Positions 53,408 to 62,563 of a stretch of DNA of 64,000 bases are shown here, in pieces (the stretch's first letter is position 1; each line of letters starts with the position of its first letter). The stretch covers positions 1 to 64,000 of the forward strand of contig JABABU010000033.1 of NCBI GenBank assembly GCA_014238065.1. The letters run 5' to 3'. Under the pieces are notes generated by a model. The model did not search any database. It had not been told where the DNA came from and saw only the letters and a list, made by a program, of their open reading frames with translations. The position numbers and the translations under genes are program-made. This stretch comes from Actinomycetota bacterium (GTDB lineage: Bacteria > Actinomycetota > Acidimicrobiia > Acidimicrobiales > Poriferisodalaceae).

Positions 53408-54838
53408 TCAGAACTGGAAGTAGATGAATGGTGCGACGCCCTCCGGGCCGAGGATGTCGACGATCACGATGCCGATGCCGAGCGCAACGCCCTGGAGCGC
53501 CCAGCCGACCTCGGAGAACCAGCCCTCGGCCCGCTTCACTGTGGCGGCGGGAACGAACTGAGTGAGAATGGAACCGATGATGACAAGAAGGAGTAGCGGC
53601 GTGACGAGCGCGCTGCTGCCTTCCCAGTCGAAGATGCCCGTGATCATCGTCGTCGCCTGATCGAAGGTCTCGGCCCTGAAGAAAATCCAGGCCAAGCAAA
53701 CGACGTTGAATGTGAAAAGCCAACGCACGACATTCGAGGCAACCGGTGGGAGAAGTCGCTCCATTCCCTGCGTGCGACGCCATTCGGAAACCGCACGTTC
53801 CACCGCCAGCATGCCGCCATGGATCGCACCCCAGATCACGAAGTTCCAAGCCGCACCGTGCCAGAGACCACCCAACAGCATCGTCACCAGCAGGTTGCGG
53901 TACGTGAACAGCTTGCTGCCGCGGTTGCCGCCGAGGGGGATGTAGAGGTAGTCGCGTAACCAGTTCGAGAGGGTGATGTGCCACCGACGCCAGAAGTCCT
54001 GGATCGAGAGCGCGGTGTACGGCGCGTTGAAGTTCTGCGGGAATCGAAAGCCGAGCAAGAGTGCAACACCAATGGCAATATCGGTGTAGCCGGAGAAGTC
54101 GGCGTAGATCTGGATGGCGTAGGCGTATACCGCGACCAAGATCTCGAGACCGCTGTATGCCTCCGGGAGGTTGAACACCTCGTCGACGATTTCGCTGGCG
54201 AGGTAGGTCGAGATCACGACCTTCTTGAACAGGCCCGCGAAAATCAGCCTGAAGGCCTCGGCCGACTGAACGTGACGCGGGTCGGGTCGTTCCGCCAGTT
54301 GCGGAGCGAACTCGGAAGCTCTGACGATCGGGCCGGCCACGAGCTGCGGGAAGAACGAGAGATACACCGCGAAGTCGAGTAGCGGCATCGCCTTGATCTG
54401 GCCACGACCGATGTCGATCACGTAACTCATTGCTTGGAACGTGAAGAACGAAATACCGACTGGAAGCGTGATCTCCTTCATCGGAATGAAGTCGACAGCC
54501 GACCCGAACTGAGCGTGGAGTTCTTCGACGAAGAATCCGTAGTACTTGAACACGCCGAGCACGAGCAGGTTCAGCGCAACCGCACCCGACACGATGGCCC
54601 TGCTGCGCCTCGTCGATCCGTGCCCTCCCTCGGCTTCGACGACCATCCGGCCGAGGAACCAATTTCCGAGAATCGATCCGCCGAGGAGGAAAAGGAACTT
54701 CCAGTTCCACCAACCGTAGAAGAAGAAGCTCGCGACAAGCATCGCGACGCGCCATTCGATGGCGCGGGGTCTCAACAGCCAGTTCGCCATGAACACGGCG
54801 ACGAAGAACAGCGCGAAAGACAGGGTCGGAAAGAGCAT
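53408..54838 (-). CDS. MBOAT family O-acyltransferase, AlgI/DltB-like
   Basis: Polytopic membrane enzyme of 476 residues with about 10-12 hydrophobic segments. The MBOAT core is clear: LSFFPQLVAGPIVRASEFAPQL, YADFSGYTDIAIGVALLLGF, DFWRRWHITLSNWLRDYLYIPLGG (first conserved His) and the catalytic His in LLGGLWHGAAWNFVIWG. Such proteins pass an acyl group, usually acetyl, across the membrane to a polysaccharide. Followed by two SGNH genes on the same strand, an arrangement known from alginate and peptidoglycan O-acetylation. Target polymer unknown. Confidence 0.9.
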   Translation of the reverse strand: MLFPTLSFALFFVAVFMANWLLRPRAIEWRVAMLVASFFFYGWWNWKFLFLLGGSILGNWFLGRMVVEAEGGHGSTRRSRAIVSGAVALNLLVLGVFKYYGFFVEELHAQFGSAVDFIPMKEITLPVGISFFTFQAMSYVIDIGRGQIKAMPLLDFAVYLSFFPQLVAGPIVRASEFAPQLAERPDPRHVQSAEAFRLIFAGLFKKVVISTYLASEIVDEVFNLPEAYSGLEILVAVYAYAIQIYADFSGYTDIAIGVALLLGFRFPQNFNAPYTALSIQDFWRRWHITLSNWLRDYLYIPLGGNRGSKLFTYRNLLVTMLLGGLWHGAAWNFVIWGAIHGGMLAVERAVSEWRRTQGMERLLPPVASNVVRWLFTFNVVCLAWIFFRAETFDQATTMITGIFDWEGSSALVTPLLLLVIIGSILTQFVPAATVKRAEGWFSEVGWALQGVALGIGIVIVDILGPEGVAPFIYFQF

Positions 54839-54994
54839 GGAAGTGATGCCGTCGCAACAAGGACGGCGGGCGGCACACTATCGCCACAACGCGACGGCAT
54901 CGAGACAGCACCGACCTACGACACAACCGGATCGACAGATCCTGCGAAGCTCGTCGTTGAGATGAAAGTGCACGTACCGTTGAACACCGACGTC

Positions 54995-56635
54995 ATGACT
55001 TCTCCCACGACAGACCAGATCTCGGCGTGGTTCGACGCCGATCCCGACCCCGACACACATGCGGAGTTGGCCGACCTTGTCGAACGAGACCCCGAGGCAG
55101 CAGCGCGGCGGTTCGAAAGTCGATTGAAGTTCGGCACAGCGGGTCTTCGCGGGCCGCTCGGTGCCGGACCGGATCACATGAACCGCGTCATTGTGAGAAT
55201 GGCGGCATGGGCGCTCGGCACCAGACTTCTGGCCGATCACCCCGACGGTCTGGTCGTCGTCGGATTCGATGCCAGGTCGAAGTCACGCGACTTCGCCACG
55301 GACACTGCGCGGGTCCTCATCAATCTCGGTCTGGCCGTCGAAGTCCTCGACGACGTGGTTCCGACACCCGTGTTGGCCCATTCGGTCATCGATTGTGGCG
55401 CCATCGCCGGTGTGATGGTGACAGCTAGCCACAACCCGCCGTCGGACAGCGGCTACAAGGTCTATTGGGGTGACGGTGCCCAGATCATCCCGCCCATCGA
55501 CCGTGACATCGAACGGCTCATCTCGTCGCGCGACCCCTTGAGCGAAGCGGAGCTTGCAGATGAAAGCGTGTCGCTGCTGGTGAGCGCTCGAGGGCGCATC
55601 GATGCCTATCTCGATACCGTCGTGGCCGCTCTGCCGGGAGCGGGCACCACGCCGGTACATTCGGTCTACACACCTCTGCACGGCGTGGGAGGCCAGACGG
55701 TCCTCGACGCGTTCCAACGCCGCGCTCTCGTGGCCCCGACCCTTGTCGCCGACCAGTTCGAACCTGACGGCGACTTCCCCACCCTGTCACTTCCGAATCC
55801 GGAAGAAGACGGTGTGCTCGATCTGGCGTTCACGACAGCAGATGTTGCGGGCTGCGATCTGATCCTCGCCAATGATCCAGATGCAGATCGGCTCGGCGTG
55901 GCCATCCGGCGAGACGGTCGGTGGCGGACACTCACCGGCGACGAGATCGGCACGTTGCTCGGAGACCATCTCCTTCGCTCCGGCTCCGGGCCAGGCAGGG
56001 TGGTCGCGTGCTCGTTCGTGTCGTCAACCGCCCTCGATCGGGTGGCCGCTCATCACGGCGTTCAGATGCGACGCACGTTGAGCGGATTCAAATGGATCAT
56101 TCGACCCTCCATCGAGGAGCCGGATCTCGAGTACGTATTCGGGTACGAGGAGGCCCTCGGTTTCGCCGCCTCACCACTCGTCCGCGACAAGGACGGCATC
56201 ACCGCAGCAGTCGTGTTGACCGAACTCGCCTCGAGCCTCGCGACCGGTGGTTCGGATCTCGTCGATCGCCTCGACGAGATCGCCCTTCGCGACGGTCTGG
56301 TGATGACCCGACCCGTTTCGGTTCGGTACGAACATGACATCGCTGCTGTCACGACGCTGATGGCCGAGCTTCGCGACGTACCACCGACGACGATCTCATC
56401 GCACCCGGTGGTCGTCGACGACTGGCTGACCCACGCAGACCCAGTCGACCTCGTCACCCTCGATCTCGGCGCCGCTGGTCAAGTCCTCATTCGCCCGTCG
56501 GGAACCGAACCGAAGATCAAGGCCTACATCGAGGTCGCTATCGACGATGTCACTGACATTGAAGCGGCTCGAGCCACGTTGTCAGCGCGGCTCGACGCCA
56601 TCGCCACTGCAGTCGACGAACTCTTGACCCGCTGA
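54995..56635 (+). CDS. Phosphoglucomutase/phosphomannomutase family protein
   Basis: Alpha-D-phosphohexomutase of 546 residues, probably interconverting glucose 1- and 6-phosphate or mannose phosphates for cell-wall and polysaccharide precursors. All four family motifs are present: active-site Ser in MVTASHNPPSDSGYK, metal loop NDPDADRLG, sugar loop FGYEEALGF and phosphate loop RPSGTEPKIK. ATG 54995 is favoured; an in-frame ATG at 54962 would add 11 residues. The frame is open far upstream but there it is only the shadow of the divergent MBOAT gene. Confidence 0.92.
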   Translation: MTSPTTDQISAWFDADPDPDTHAELADLVERDPEAAARRFESRLKFGTAGLRGPLGAGPDHMNRVIVRMAAWALGTRLLADHPDGLVVVGFDARSKSRDFATDTARVLINLGLAVEVLDDVVPTPVLAHSVIDCGAIAGVMVTASHNPPSDSGYKVYWGDGAQIIPPIDRDIERLISSRDPLSEAELADESVSLLVSARGRIDAYLDTVVAALPGAGTTPVHSVYTPLHGVGGQTVLDAFQRRALVAPTLVADQFEPDGDFPTLSLPNPEEDGVLDLAFTTADVAGCDLILANDPDADRLGVAIRRDGRWRTLTGDEIGTLLGDHLLRSGSGPGRVVACSFVSSTALDRVAAHHGVQMRRTLSGFKWIIRPSIEEPDLEYVFGYEEALGFAASPLVRDKDGITAAVVLTELASSLATGGSDLVDRLDEIALRDGLVMTRPVSVRYEHDIAAVTTLMAELRDVPPTTISSHPVVVDDWLTHADPVDLVTLDLGAAGQVLIRPSGTEPKIKAYIEVAIDDVTDIEAARATLSARLDAIATAVDELLTR

Positions 56636-56642
56636 TTCGATG

Positions 56643-57641
56643 TCAGCGGAGCTTTGACGCGACGAGTTCAGCCAAGTCGACCTCGGGGCGAGGGCCGATG
56701 TGGCTGATGATCTCGGCCGCGGCAATCGAGCCGAGTCGCCCGCACATCTCGAGATCGTGGCCCTTGGCCAGACCGACCAGGAAACCGGATGCATAGAGGT
56801 CACCGGCACCGGTGGTGTCGACGACATGGTCAACCGCGTCTGCGGGGACCTGGACGACTCGGTCCGCGGTGACGATCGAAGCTCCGGCAGCACCCTGGGT
56901 GATCACGCAGATCTCGGTGCGGCCGACAATGCCGGCGATCGCAGCTTCGACCGAGTCGACCTCGAGCAACGAGGTGATCTCTTCCTCGTTGGCGAAGAGC
57001 ACGTCAACCGAAGAATCGATGAGGTCGAGGAAGGATTCGCGGTGGCGATCGACACAGAACGAATCGGAGAGAGTCAGCGACACGCGCTGATCATCAGCGA
57101 TGGCGTGCTCCGCAGCCTTGCGCATGGCTGCTTTGGCAGCCGGCGGGTCCCACAGATATCCCTCGAGATACAGAATGCGGGCCCGGCGCACGAGGCTTCC
57201 TTCGATGTCATCGGGTGTGAGACCAACGGAGGCACCGAGGAACGTGCTGAGCGTCCGCTCGCCATCAGGTGTCACGAGGATGAGGCAACGGCCTGTTGGC
57301 GATCCTTCAGTGGACCGTGGCACGCCGTACTGGACACCGATGGACCGCATGTCGTGGGCGAAGATGTCGCCGAGTTGGTCATTTCTGACCTTGCCGATGT
57401 AGGCGCCGGTGCCACCGAGCGAAGCGACGCCGGCGATCGTGTTGGCCGCCGAACCGCCGGAGACCTCGATGGCCGAGCCCATCTGGTTGTACAACTCGGT
57501 GGCGCGATCTGCATCGATGAGGGTCATCGAGCCCTTGACCAGACCCTGAGCGGCAACAAACTCTTCGGTTTCGTGGGTCAGTACGTCGACCATGGCGTTG
57601 CCGATGCCGACGACATCGATCCGGTCGGTTGATACGGTCAT
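56643..57641 (-). CDS. PfkB family carbohydrate kinase, adenosine kinase-like
   Basis: Ribokinase-fold sugar/nucleoside kinase of 332 residues. The N-terminal VVGIGNAMVDVL, the substrate loop EVSGGSAANTIAGVASLGG, and the C-terminal DTTGAGDLYASGFLVGL with the catalytic Asp and anion hole are intact. The overall pattern fits the adenosine kinase group within PfkB, but ribose, fructose or other sugars are possible. An AGGAG sequence precedes the ATG. Convergent with the mutase gene, 7 bases away. Confidence 0.87.
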   Translation of the reverse strand: MTVSTDRIDVVGIGNAMVDVLTHETEEFVAAQGLVKGSMTLIDADRATELYNQMGSAIEVSGGSAANTIAGVASLGGTGAYIGKVRNDQLGDIFAHDMRSIGVQYGVPRSTEGSPTGRCLILVTPDGERTLSTFLGASVGLTPDDIEGSLVRRARILYLEGYLWDPPAAKAAMRKAAEHAIADDQRVSLTLSDSFCVDRHRESFLDLIDSSVDVLFANEEEITSLLEVDSVEAAIAGIVGRTEICVITQGAAGASIVTADRVVQVPADAVDHVVDTTGAGDLYASGFLVGLAKGHDLEMCGRLGSIAAAEIISHIGPRPEVDLAELVASKLR

Positions 57642-57778
57642 TCGAGGACTCCTGGTTGAACCAGCGGCGACATTACCGGACGGTCGTCACAACTCAGCTG
57701 ACCGCCAACTCCTTCATTCGGATCTCAAACGACAAAGCTGAGCCATCGGGTCCTGCGAGGTTGGCTACTGTCCACCGA

Positions 57779-60331
57779 GTGACTTCAGACGATCCGTACC
57801 GGCTCCCCAATACCGTTCGACCGAGTCGCTACGACCTGCTGCTCGAGCCCGACCTCAATTCAGCAGCGTTCGCCGGGTCGGCCAGCATCCGATTGACCAT
57901 CGACGAACCCACCGACACGATCGTTCTGAACGCGATCGAACTCGACATCGACGCTGCCTCGCTGCTCTCGGACAACTCCAACGCGTTGACCCAGAAGATC
58001 GAGGTACGGTCGATCGAGCTCGATGAGGAAACCGAGCGAGCGACTGTCACGTTCGTCGAACCCGTGCCTGCTGGTCAGGCGACGCTCGATCTCGCGTTCA
58101 GAGGGACCCTGAACGACAAGCTGCGCGGGTTCTACCGGTCGACCTACACCGATGACGCAGGTGTCGAGCACACGCTGGCGACCACGCAGTTCGAATCGAC
58201 GAACGCCCGCCGAGCATTCCCCTGTTTCGATGAACCAGAATTCAAAGCCGTGTTCGGGGTGACGCTGGTCGTTGCCGACGAGTTGATGGCAGTGTCGTGC
58301 GGCCACGTCCTGAGCGAAACCGATGCAGGAAACAGGCGCCGCCGAGTGACGTTCGCCGACACGATGTCGATGTCGACATACCTCGTCGCGTTCATCGTTG
58401 GCGAACTCGAGGTCACCGAGGCGCGGGTGGTCAATGGCACCCCGATTCGCATCGTCCACGTTCCAGGCAAGGGGCACCTCGCCAAGTTCGGGATGGACGT
58501 GGGAGCCTTCGCGTTGGAGTTCCTCGAGGGCTACTACGACATCGATTATCCCGGCGACAAGATCGACATGGTCGCCGTGCCCGACTTCGCGTTCGGCGCC
58601 ATGGAGAACCTCGGATGCGTCACGTTCCGAGAGACGCTCCTCCTCGCCGACCTCGACACGGCGACCGATGCCGAACTCACTCGCATGGCCGACGTGATCT
58701 CGCACGAACTCGCTCACATGTGGTTCGGTGACCTCGTCACGATGGCCTGGTGGGAGGGCATCTGGCTGAAGGAGGCATTTGCGACCTTCATGGAGGTACA
58801 GACGGTCGATGCATTCAGGTCGGAGTGGAAACGCTGGGAACAGTTCAGCCGCGAACGTTCGGCGGCGTTCGATGTCGACTCGCTTGCGTCAACCCGCCCC
58901 ATCGAGTTTCCGGTTGTTTCACCGGATGACGCGGAGGCGATGTACGACATCCTCACATACGAGAAGGGCGCTGCCGTCGTGCGCATGCTCGAGCAATACC
59001 TCGGCGAGGAGGAGTTCCGCGCCGGCGTCCACCACTACCTCACGAAGCACGCCTACGGGAACACGAAGACCACCGACCTCTGGGATGCCCTCGAAGAGTC
59101 GACCGACTCGCCAGTGCGAGCGACGATGGACACCTGGATCTATCAGGGCGGGCACCCGATCATCGAGGTCTCGGCAACTGGCGGCACGGTCACATTGCGT
59201 CAGCGCCATTTTCGTTTCGACGGAACAGGTGACACCACTTGGGCAGTGCCGGTTGTCATGCGGCTCGGCGCCGGTGGCTCGGTGAAGGAGTACAGAACCT
59301 TGCTGACCGACACAGCCACCACCATCGACACGGGCAGCGACATCGATTGGCTCATCGCAAACTCTGGTAGTAACGGCTTCTATCGGGTCGAGTACTCCGA
59401 GCAGCTCCGATCGAGCCTCGTCGAGCAAGCCCAAGAGATACTCAGCGGCCCGGAGCGGGTCTCACTGGTCGATGATCTCGTCGCGTCGGTGGTGGCCGGT
59501 TCGGCATCGGCGATCGAGATCGTGAAGATGACCGAAGGGTTCACCTTCGAGGAGGACCTCGGAGTGTGGCGGGCATTGGCCGGAGGGCTCGGCATCGTGC
59601 ATCGTCTCGTTGACGCCGACGCAAAAGTCGCCTTCGAACGCCGGGTCGGCGCAGCGGTTCGAGTCGCCTACGACATCATCGGTAACGAGCCTGCTGACGA
59701 CGAAGACTCGCTGACCCGCGAGCTCCGCGGGCTCCTGCTCCGATTACTCGGCAGCATGGCCAACGACGCAGCTGCACAGAGCCAGGCTCGCGAACTCCTC
59801 GCCGCCTACTTCGACGAAGCGGCGTCGGTCGAGCCGAACCTGGCTGCAGCCGCTGTCAACGTCGTGGCCGGGGTTGGCACTGACGATGACTTCGCGGCGT
59901 ACGTCGAACGATTCCGCAGCGCATCAACCCCCCAGGAAGAGCAGCGTTTCCTTTTCGCCCTCGCCGCATTTCCCGAGGCCGATCAGATCGCCCAAGTGCT
60001 CGAGATGTGCCGCGAAGAGATCAGGAGCCAAACTGGGCCTTCGGTGATACTTCTCTCGATGCGAAACCGCAACCACGGTGCTGCCGTGTGGGAGTTCGTC
60101 GCCCGCAACTGGGACGAACTGACGACCCGGTTCCCTGACAATTCGATTTCGCGACTGCTCGGCGGCATCACCGAACTCAACGATGAGGCGCTGGCAGCTT
60201 CGGTGGCCGCCTTCATCGCCGAGCATCCAGTTCCACAGGGTGCAAAGACGATCGAGCAGCACGTCGAGCGAATGAACATAAACGTAGCGCTGCGTCAGCG
60301 CGAGGAAGAACGGCTTGCAGCTGCTCTCTGA
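57779..60331 (+). CDS. pepN: M1 family zinc aminopeptidase
   Basis: Cytoplasmic aminopeptidase of about 850 residues. The beta-saddle N-terminal domain has the substrate motif FGAMENLG, the catalytic domain has HELAHMWFGDLVTMAWWEGIWLKE (HExxH plus Glu 19 residues on), and the C-terminal half is the helical ERAP1-like domain. It trims N-terminal residues from peptides. GTG 57779 is favoured because TACTGT lies 7 bases upstream and the protein starts with the family-typical YRLPNTVRPSRYDL; the longer frame runs into the divergent kinase gene. Confidence 0.94.
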   Translation: MTSDDPYRLPNTVRPSRYDLLLEPDLNSAAFAGSASIRLTIDEPTDTIVLNAIELDIDAASLLSDNSNALTQKIEVRSIELDEETERATVTFVEPVPAGQATLDLAFRGTLNDKLRGFYRSTYTDDAGVEHTLATTQFESTNARRAFPCFDEPEFKAVFGVTLVVADELMAVSCGHVLSETDAGNRRRRVTFADTMSMSTYLVAFIVGELEVTEARVVNGTPIRIVHVPGKGHLAKFGMDVGAFALEFLEGYYDIDYPGDKIDMVAVPDFAFGAMENLGCVTFRETLLLADLDTATDAELTRMADVISHELAHMWFGDLVTMAWWEGIWLKEAFATFMEVQTVDAFRSEWKRWEQFSRERSAAFDVDSLASTRPIEFPVVSPDDAEAMYDILTYEKGAAVVRMLEQYLGEEEFRAGVHHYLTKHAYGNTKTTDLWDALEESTDSPVRATMDTWIYQGGHPIIEVSATGGTVTLRQRHFRFDGTGDTTWAVPVVMRLGAGGSVKEYRTLLTDTATTIDTGSDIDWLIANSGSNGFYRVEYSEQLRSSLVEQAQEILSGPERVSLVDDLVASVVAGSASAIEIVKMTEGFTFEEDLGVWRALAGGLGIVHRLVDADAKVAFERRVGAAVRVAYDIIGNEPADDEDSLTRELRGLLLRLLGSMANDAAAQSQARELLAAYFDEAASVEPNLAAAAVNVVAGVGTDDDFAAYVERFRSASTPQEEQRFLFALAAFPEADQIAQVLEMCREEIRSQTGPSVILLSMRNRNHGAAVWEFVARNWDELTTRFPDNSISRLLGGITELNDEALAASVAAFIAEHPVPQGAKTIEQHVERMNINVALRQREEERLAAAL

Positions 60332-60341
60332 CTCCACACGC

Positions 60342-60378
60342 GCATCAGCCCCCGCCGGGGGGCAACGGGGACTGATGC
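60342..60378 (+). terminator. Hairpin downstream of pepN
   Basis: GCATCAG pairs with CTGATGC and CCCCG with CGGGG around an 11-base loop, with one mismatch between the two stem parts. It starts 10 bases after the aminopeptidase stop. No U-tract follows, so if it terminates transcription it is of the U-less kind common in actinobacteria. Confidence 0.5.
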
Positions 60379-60531
60379 AACAGTCGAACGCCGGACATGT
60401 GGCGAGAAGGGATTCGCCGACACTGTCAATCGCCTTGACTCGCAAATAAAATCTAACGGTTCTGCGATGGGTCCTTCTGTTGTACCGATTCCATCGGCAC
60501 TGACGCACCGAGGTTAAGTACATCAGCCAAG

Positions 60532-60666
60532 ATGGTCGACATGTTCGGCCGGCCGACTCGCAGGCGTTTACCCAGGTACTACGACGTATTCACCACCATG
60601 CTCGCTGTGATCGTGGCAACAGCAGTGTTCGTCGGCGTCATCATGTGGGCGCTGGCCCAAGCCTGA
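60532..60666 (+). CDS. Small single-pass membrane protein
   Basis: A 44-residue frame: basic N-terminus (RPTRRRLPRYYDVF) followed by one hydrophobic helix (MLAVIVATAVFVGVIMWALA). It lies between pepN and the cytochrome oxidase assembly genes ctaG and sco1 and ends 5 bases before the stop of the convergent gene. Basic-plus-helix micro-proteins often are small oxidase subunits or membrane-enzyme partners; this is only a possibility. No clear Shine-Dalgarno sequence. I do not recognise a family. Confidence 0.5.
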   Translation: MVDMFGRPTRRRLPRYYDVFTTMLAVIVATAVFVGVIMWALAQA

Positions 60667-60671
60667 GTGGT

Positions 60672-61025
60672 TCAGACCCTTCCGCTCATCAGCCGTTCGG
60701 CGATGTGATCGGTCCACAGTGAAATGAACCACGGTGGAGGATTCTCACCGGTGGTCACCGTGCCGACAGGGTGACCTTCGGGGCAACGGGCCCGACCGCT
60801 CGGGTCGACCGTCAACTTCCACATCCTGTCCGGGTGAAGGATGACTGTCTCACGACCAACCGGGTCGACGCTCTGCGCGTAGAAGCCATCGTCCACGGGG
60901 TACAAGCAACTGGAGGGTGCAATCTCCTTGGCCACCTCTTCGGCTGGCCACACGAGTGATGCACCACACTCAACGCACGCAAAGAGAACTCGGCAACGGG
61001 GCATGCCTACCCGTCGGCGGGACAC
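60672..61025 (-). CDS. Small cysteine-rich protein of unknown function
   Basis: Protein of 117 residues (110 from the ATG at 61004, which gives MPRCRVLFACVECGAS). A CVECG pair near the N-terminus and CPEGHPVG near the C-terminus look like two halves of a zinc ribbon. No membrane segment or signal. The middle holds EIAPSSCLYPVDDGFYAQSVDP with no match I know. It sits upstream of nothing on its strand except the convergent micro-gene, and follows ctaG by 27 bases, so it may belong to the ctaG-sco1 transcript. Confidence 0.6.
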   Translation of the reverse strand: MSRRRVGMPRCRVLFACVECGASLVWPAEEVAKEIAPSSCLYPVDDGFYAQSVDPVGRETVILHPDRMWKLTVDPSGRARCPEGHPVGTVTTGENPPPWFISLWTDHIAERLMSGRV

Positions 61026-61052
61026 GTCACACTCTTGAGTTCTTGAGCGGTA

Positions 61053-61874
61053 TCAGCCAGCCTGAATCGTCGGCACCGGAGCTTCACGTGGCTCCGCCAT
61101 CCACTTCATCATCATTGCCAGCATTGTTCCCCAGACGATGGGGATGCCTCCGAGCTTCATCACCAGACCGGCGATCTGCTGGTCGGTGTCAGCAGCGAGG
61201 CTGTGGAAGCGCGGCGCCAACTCATAGGTCGAGTACAGCGGGAACGTTGCGAACGTCAGGAAGCCGCCGGGTATGGCCGGAACAACGCCGGCGGCGAGGA
61301 ACAGGTACGCCATCTTCACCGGGTACTGGCTCCCGGTCATCTCTGGTAACGGCGAGAGGATCGGAATCCACAACACAAACCCGGACAGCAACCAGATGAT
61401 GTCCATCGCGAACGAACCAAACTGAGTTGATCGCAGCGTGTCGACTGCCCACGGTGAATGAGTGAAGATGAGCGTGAGGTTGAACACCACGCCAGCGGTG
61501 ACGGGGCGAGACAGGCGAAGGGCTGTCCTGTGAACCGACGGTCGCCCAAGCATCTGGCGGGCCATCCATTCAGGGACACCGAGCAGCATCAGCGGTGCCG
61601 CGACCAGTGTGTAGAGCAGGTATTGAACCATGTGGGCGCTGGCAAGATAGCTGGCGCCGAGGAGTCCGAGGGGCCAATCGGTCGCGACCCAGAAGACGAG
61701 CACTCCAGCCAGGAAGAAACGGGTCTTCGCCGAGGTGTCGGAGTTCGGCCCCTGGCGTCGCCGCATCGCCATCAGGTACGGGAGCGAGATGAGCACGACC
61801 ATCGCCCAGATGCCCGGGTAGGCGCGGAAGTTCCACGTCCACGGCACCTCGATGGTCGAACACCAAAACTGCAT
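61053..61874 (-). CDS. ctaG: CtaG-like cytochrome c oxidase assembly membrane protein
   Basis: Membrane protein of 273 residues with seven hydrophobic segments and the caa3-type CtaG pattern: DWPLGLLGASYLASAHMVQYLLYTLVAAPLMLLG with a conserved His, then FTHSPWAVD. Members help load the copper centre of cytochrome oxidase in Gram-positive bacteria. The ATG directly follows the sco1 stop (TAGATG), so the pair is coupled. The oxidase subunits are not in the window. Confidence 0.88.
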   Translation of the reverse strand: MQFWCSTIEVPWTWNFRAYPGIWAMVVLISLPYLMAMRRRQGPNSDTSAKTRFFLAGVLVFWVATDWPLGLLGASYLASAHMVQYLLYTLVAAPLMLLGVPEWMARQMLGRPSVHRTALRLSRPVTAGVVFNLTLIFTHSPWAVDTLRSTQFGSFAMDIIWLLSGFVLWIPILSPLPEMTGSQYPVKMAYLFLAAGVVPAIPGGFLTFATFPLYSTYELAPRFHSLAADTDQQIAGLVMKLGGIPIVWGTMLAMMMKWMAEPREAPVPTIQAG

Positions 61875-62495
61875 CTACTCTGCTTCCTCGTCATCCGCTG
61901 TGATCGCGTGCAGAACCGGCAAGTCCCTCACCCAATGAGTCTGCCTCGTTCCTTGGGGGTACACGCTGTAGGCGAATCCATCAGGAGCAAAAGCGAAGAC
62001 CTGACCAGCGTGGCCAAAGGTGTAGTCGTCCCCCGCACCCTCACGTTCCGCCAGAGGAACGTCGAAGAGGATCTGGGCCGCGTCGAGTTCGGCCTGCGTG
62101 CCGATGAGCCCGACAAAACTGGTCTCGTAGTTGTCGAGAAATCGACGAATGCGGGCGGGATCGTCCCTCTCCGGATCCACAGAGATGAAGATCACCTTGA
62201 CGTTGTCCGGCATCGTCGGCCGTTCGAGAACTTGACTCAGCTGGGCAAGGTGGACCGGGCAGATGTCGGGACAGTTCGTGTAGCCGAAGTAGATCAGCGT
62301 CAGCAGGCCTTCGGTCTCGGCACGGAGGTCGTACACGTCGCCGGCCGTGTCGGTGAGCACGACGTCTGGCTTCTCGAGTGGGATGGCGAGGTCGACGCCC
62401 GCGAACTCACCTTCGAACTCATCGGAACCGGCGCACGCAGCGAGCAAGATGATGCACGCCAGCCCTGCGACCAGCGTCGCTGGGGACCGACGCAT
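61875..62495 (-). CDS. SCO1/SenC copper chaperone lipoprotein
   Basis: Thioredoxin-fold protein of 206 residues for Cu(A) assembly in cytochrome oxidase. ATG 62495 begins MRRSPATLVAGLACIILLAAC, a lipoprotein signal with lipobox LAAC. The copper ligands are present: CPDIC (CxxxC) in YFGYTNCPDICPVHL and the distal His in FGHAGQVFAF. TAGCGT lies 7 bases before the ATG. It is coupled to ctaG, so both act on the same oxidase outside the membrane. Confidence 0.92.
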   Translation of the reverse strand: MRRSPATLVAGLACIILLAACAGSDEFEGEFAGVDLAIPLEKPDVVLTDTAGDVYDLRAETEGLLTLIYFGYTNCPDICPVHLAQLSQVLERPTMPDNVKVIFISVDPERDDPARIRRFLDNYETSFVGLIGTQAELDAAQILFDVPLAEREGAGDDYTFGHAGQVFAFAPDGFAYSVYPQGTRQTHWVRDLPVLHAITADDEEAE

Positions 62496-62563
62496 GACTG
62501 AAACGCTACAAGCGTCCCGGTCGCTAGCTACACGCATCGTCTGCTGGTCTGTAGCTTGTCAAG

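Noticed and set aside
54434..54994. Long N-terminal extension of the phosphohexomutase
   Set aside because: It lies antisense over the MBOAT gene and has no family similarity; the mutase motifs begin after ATG 54995.
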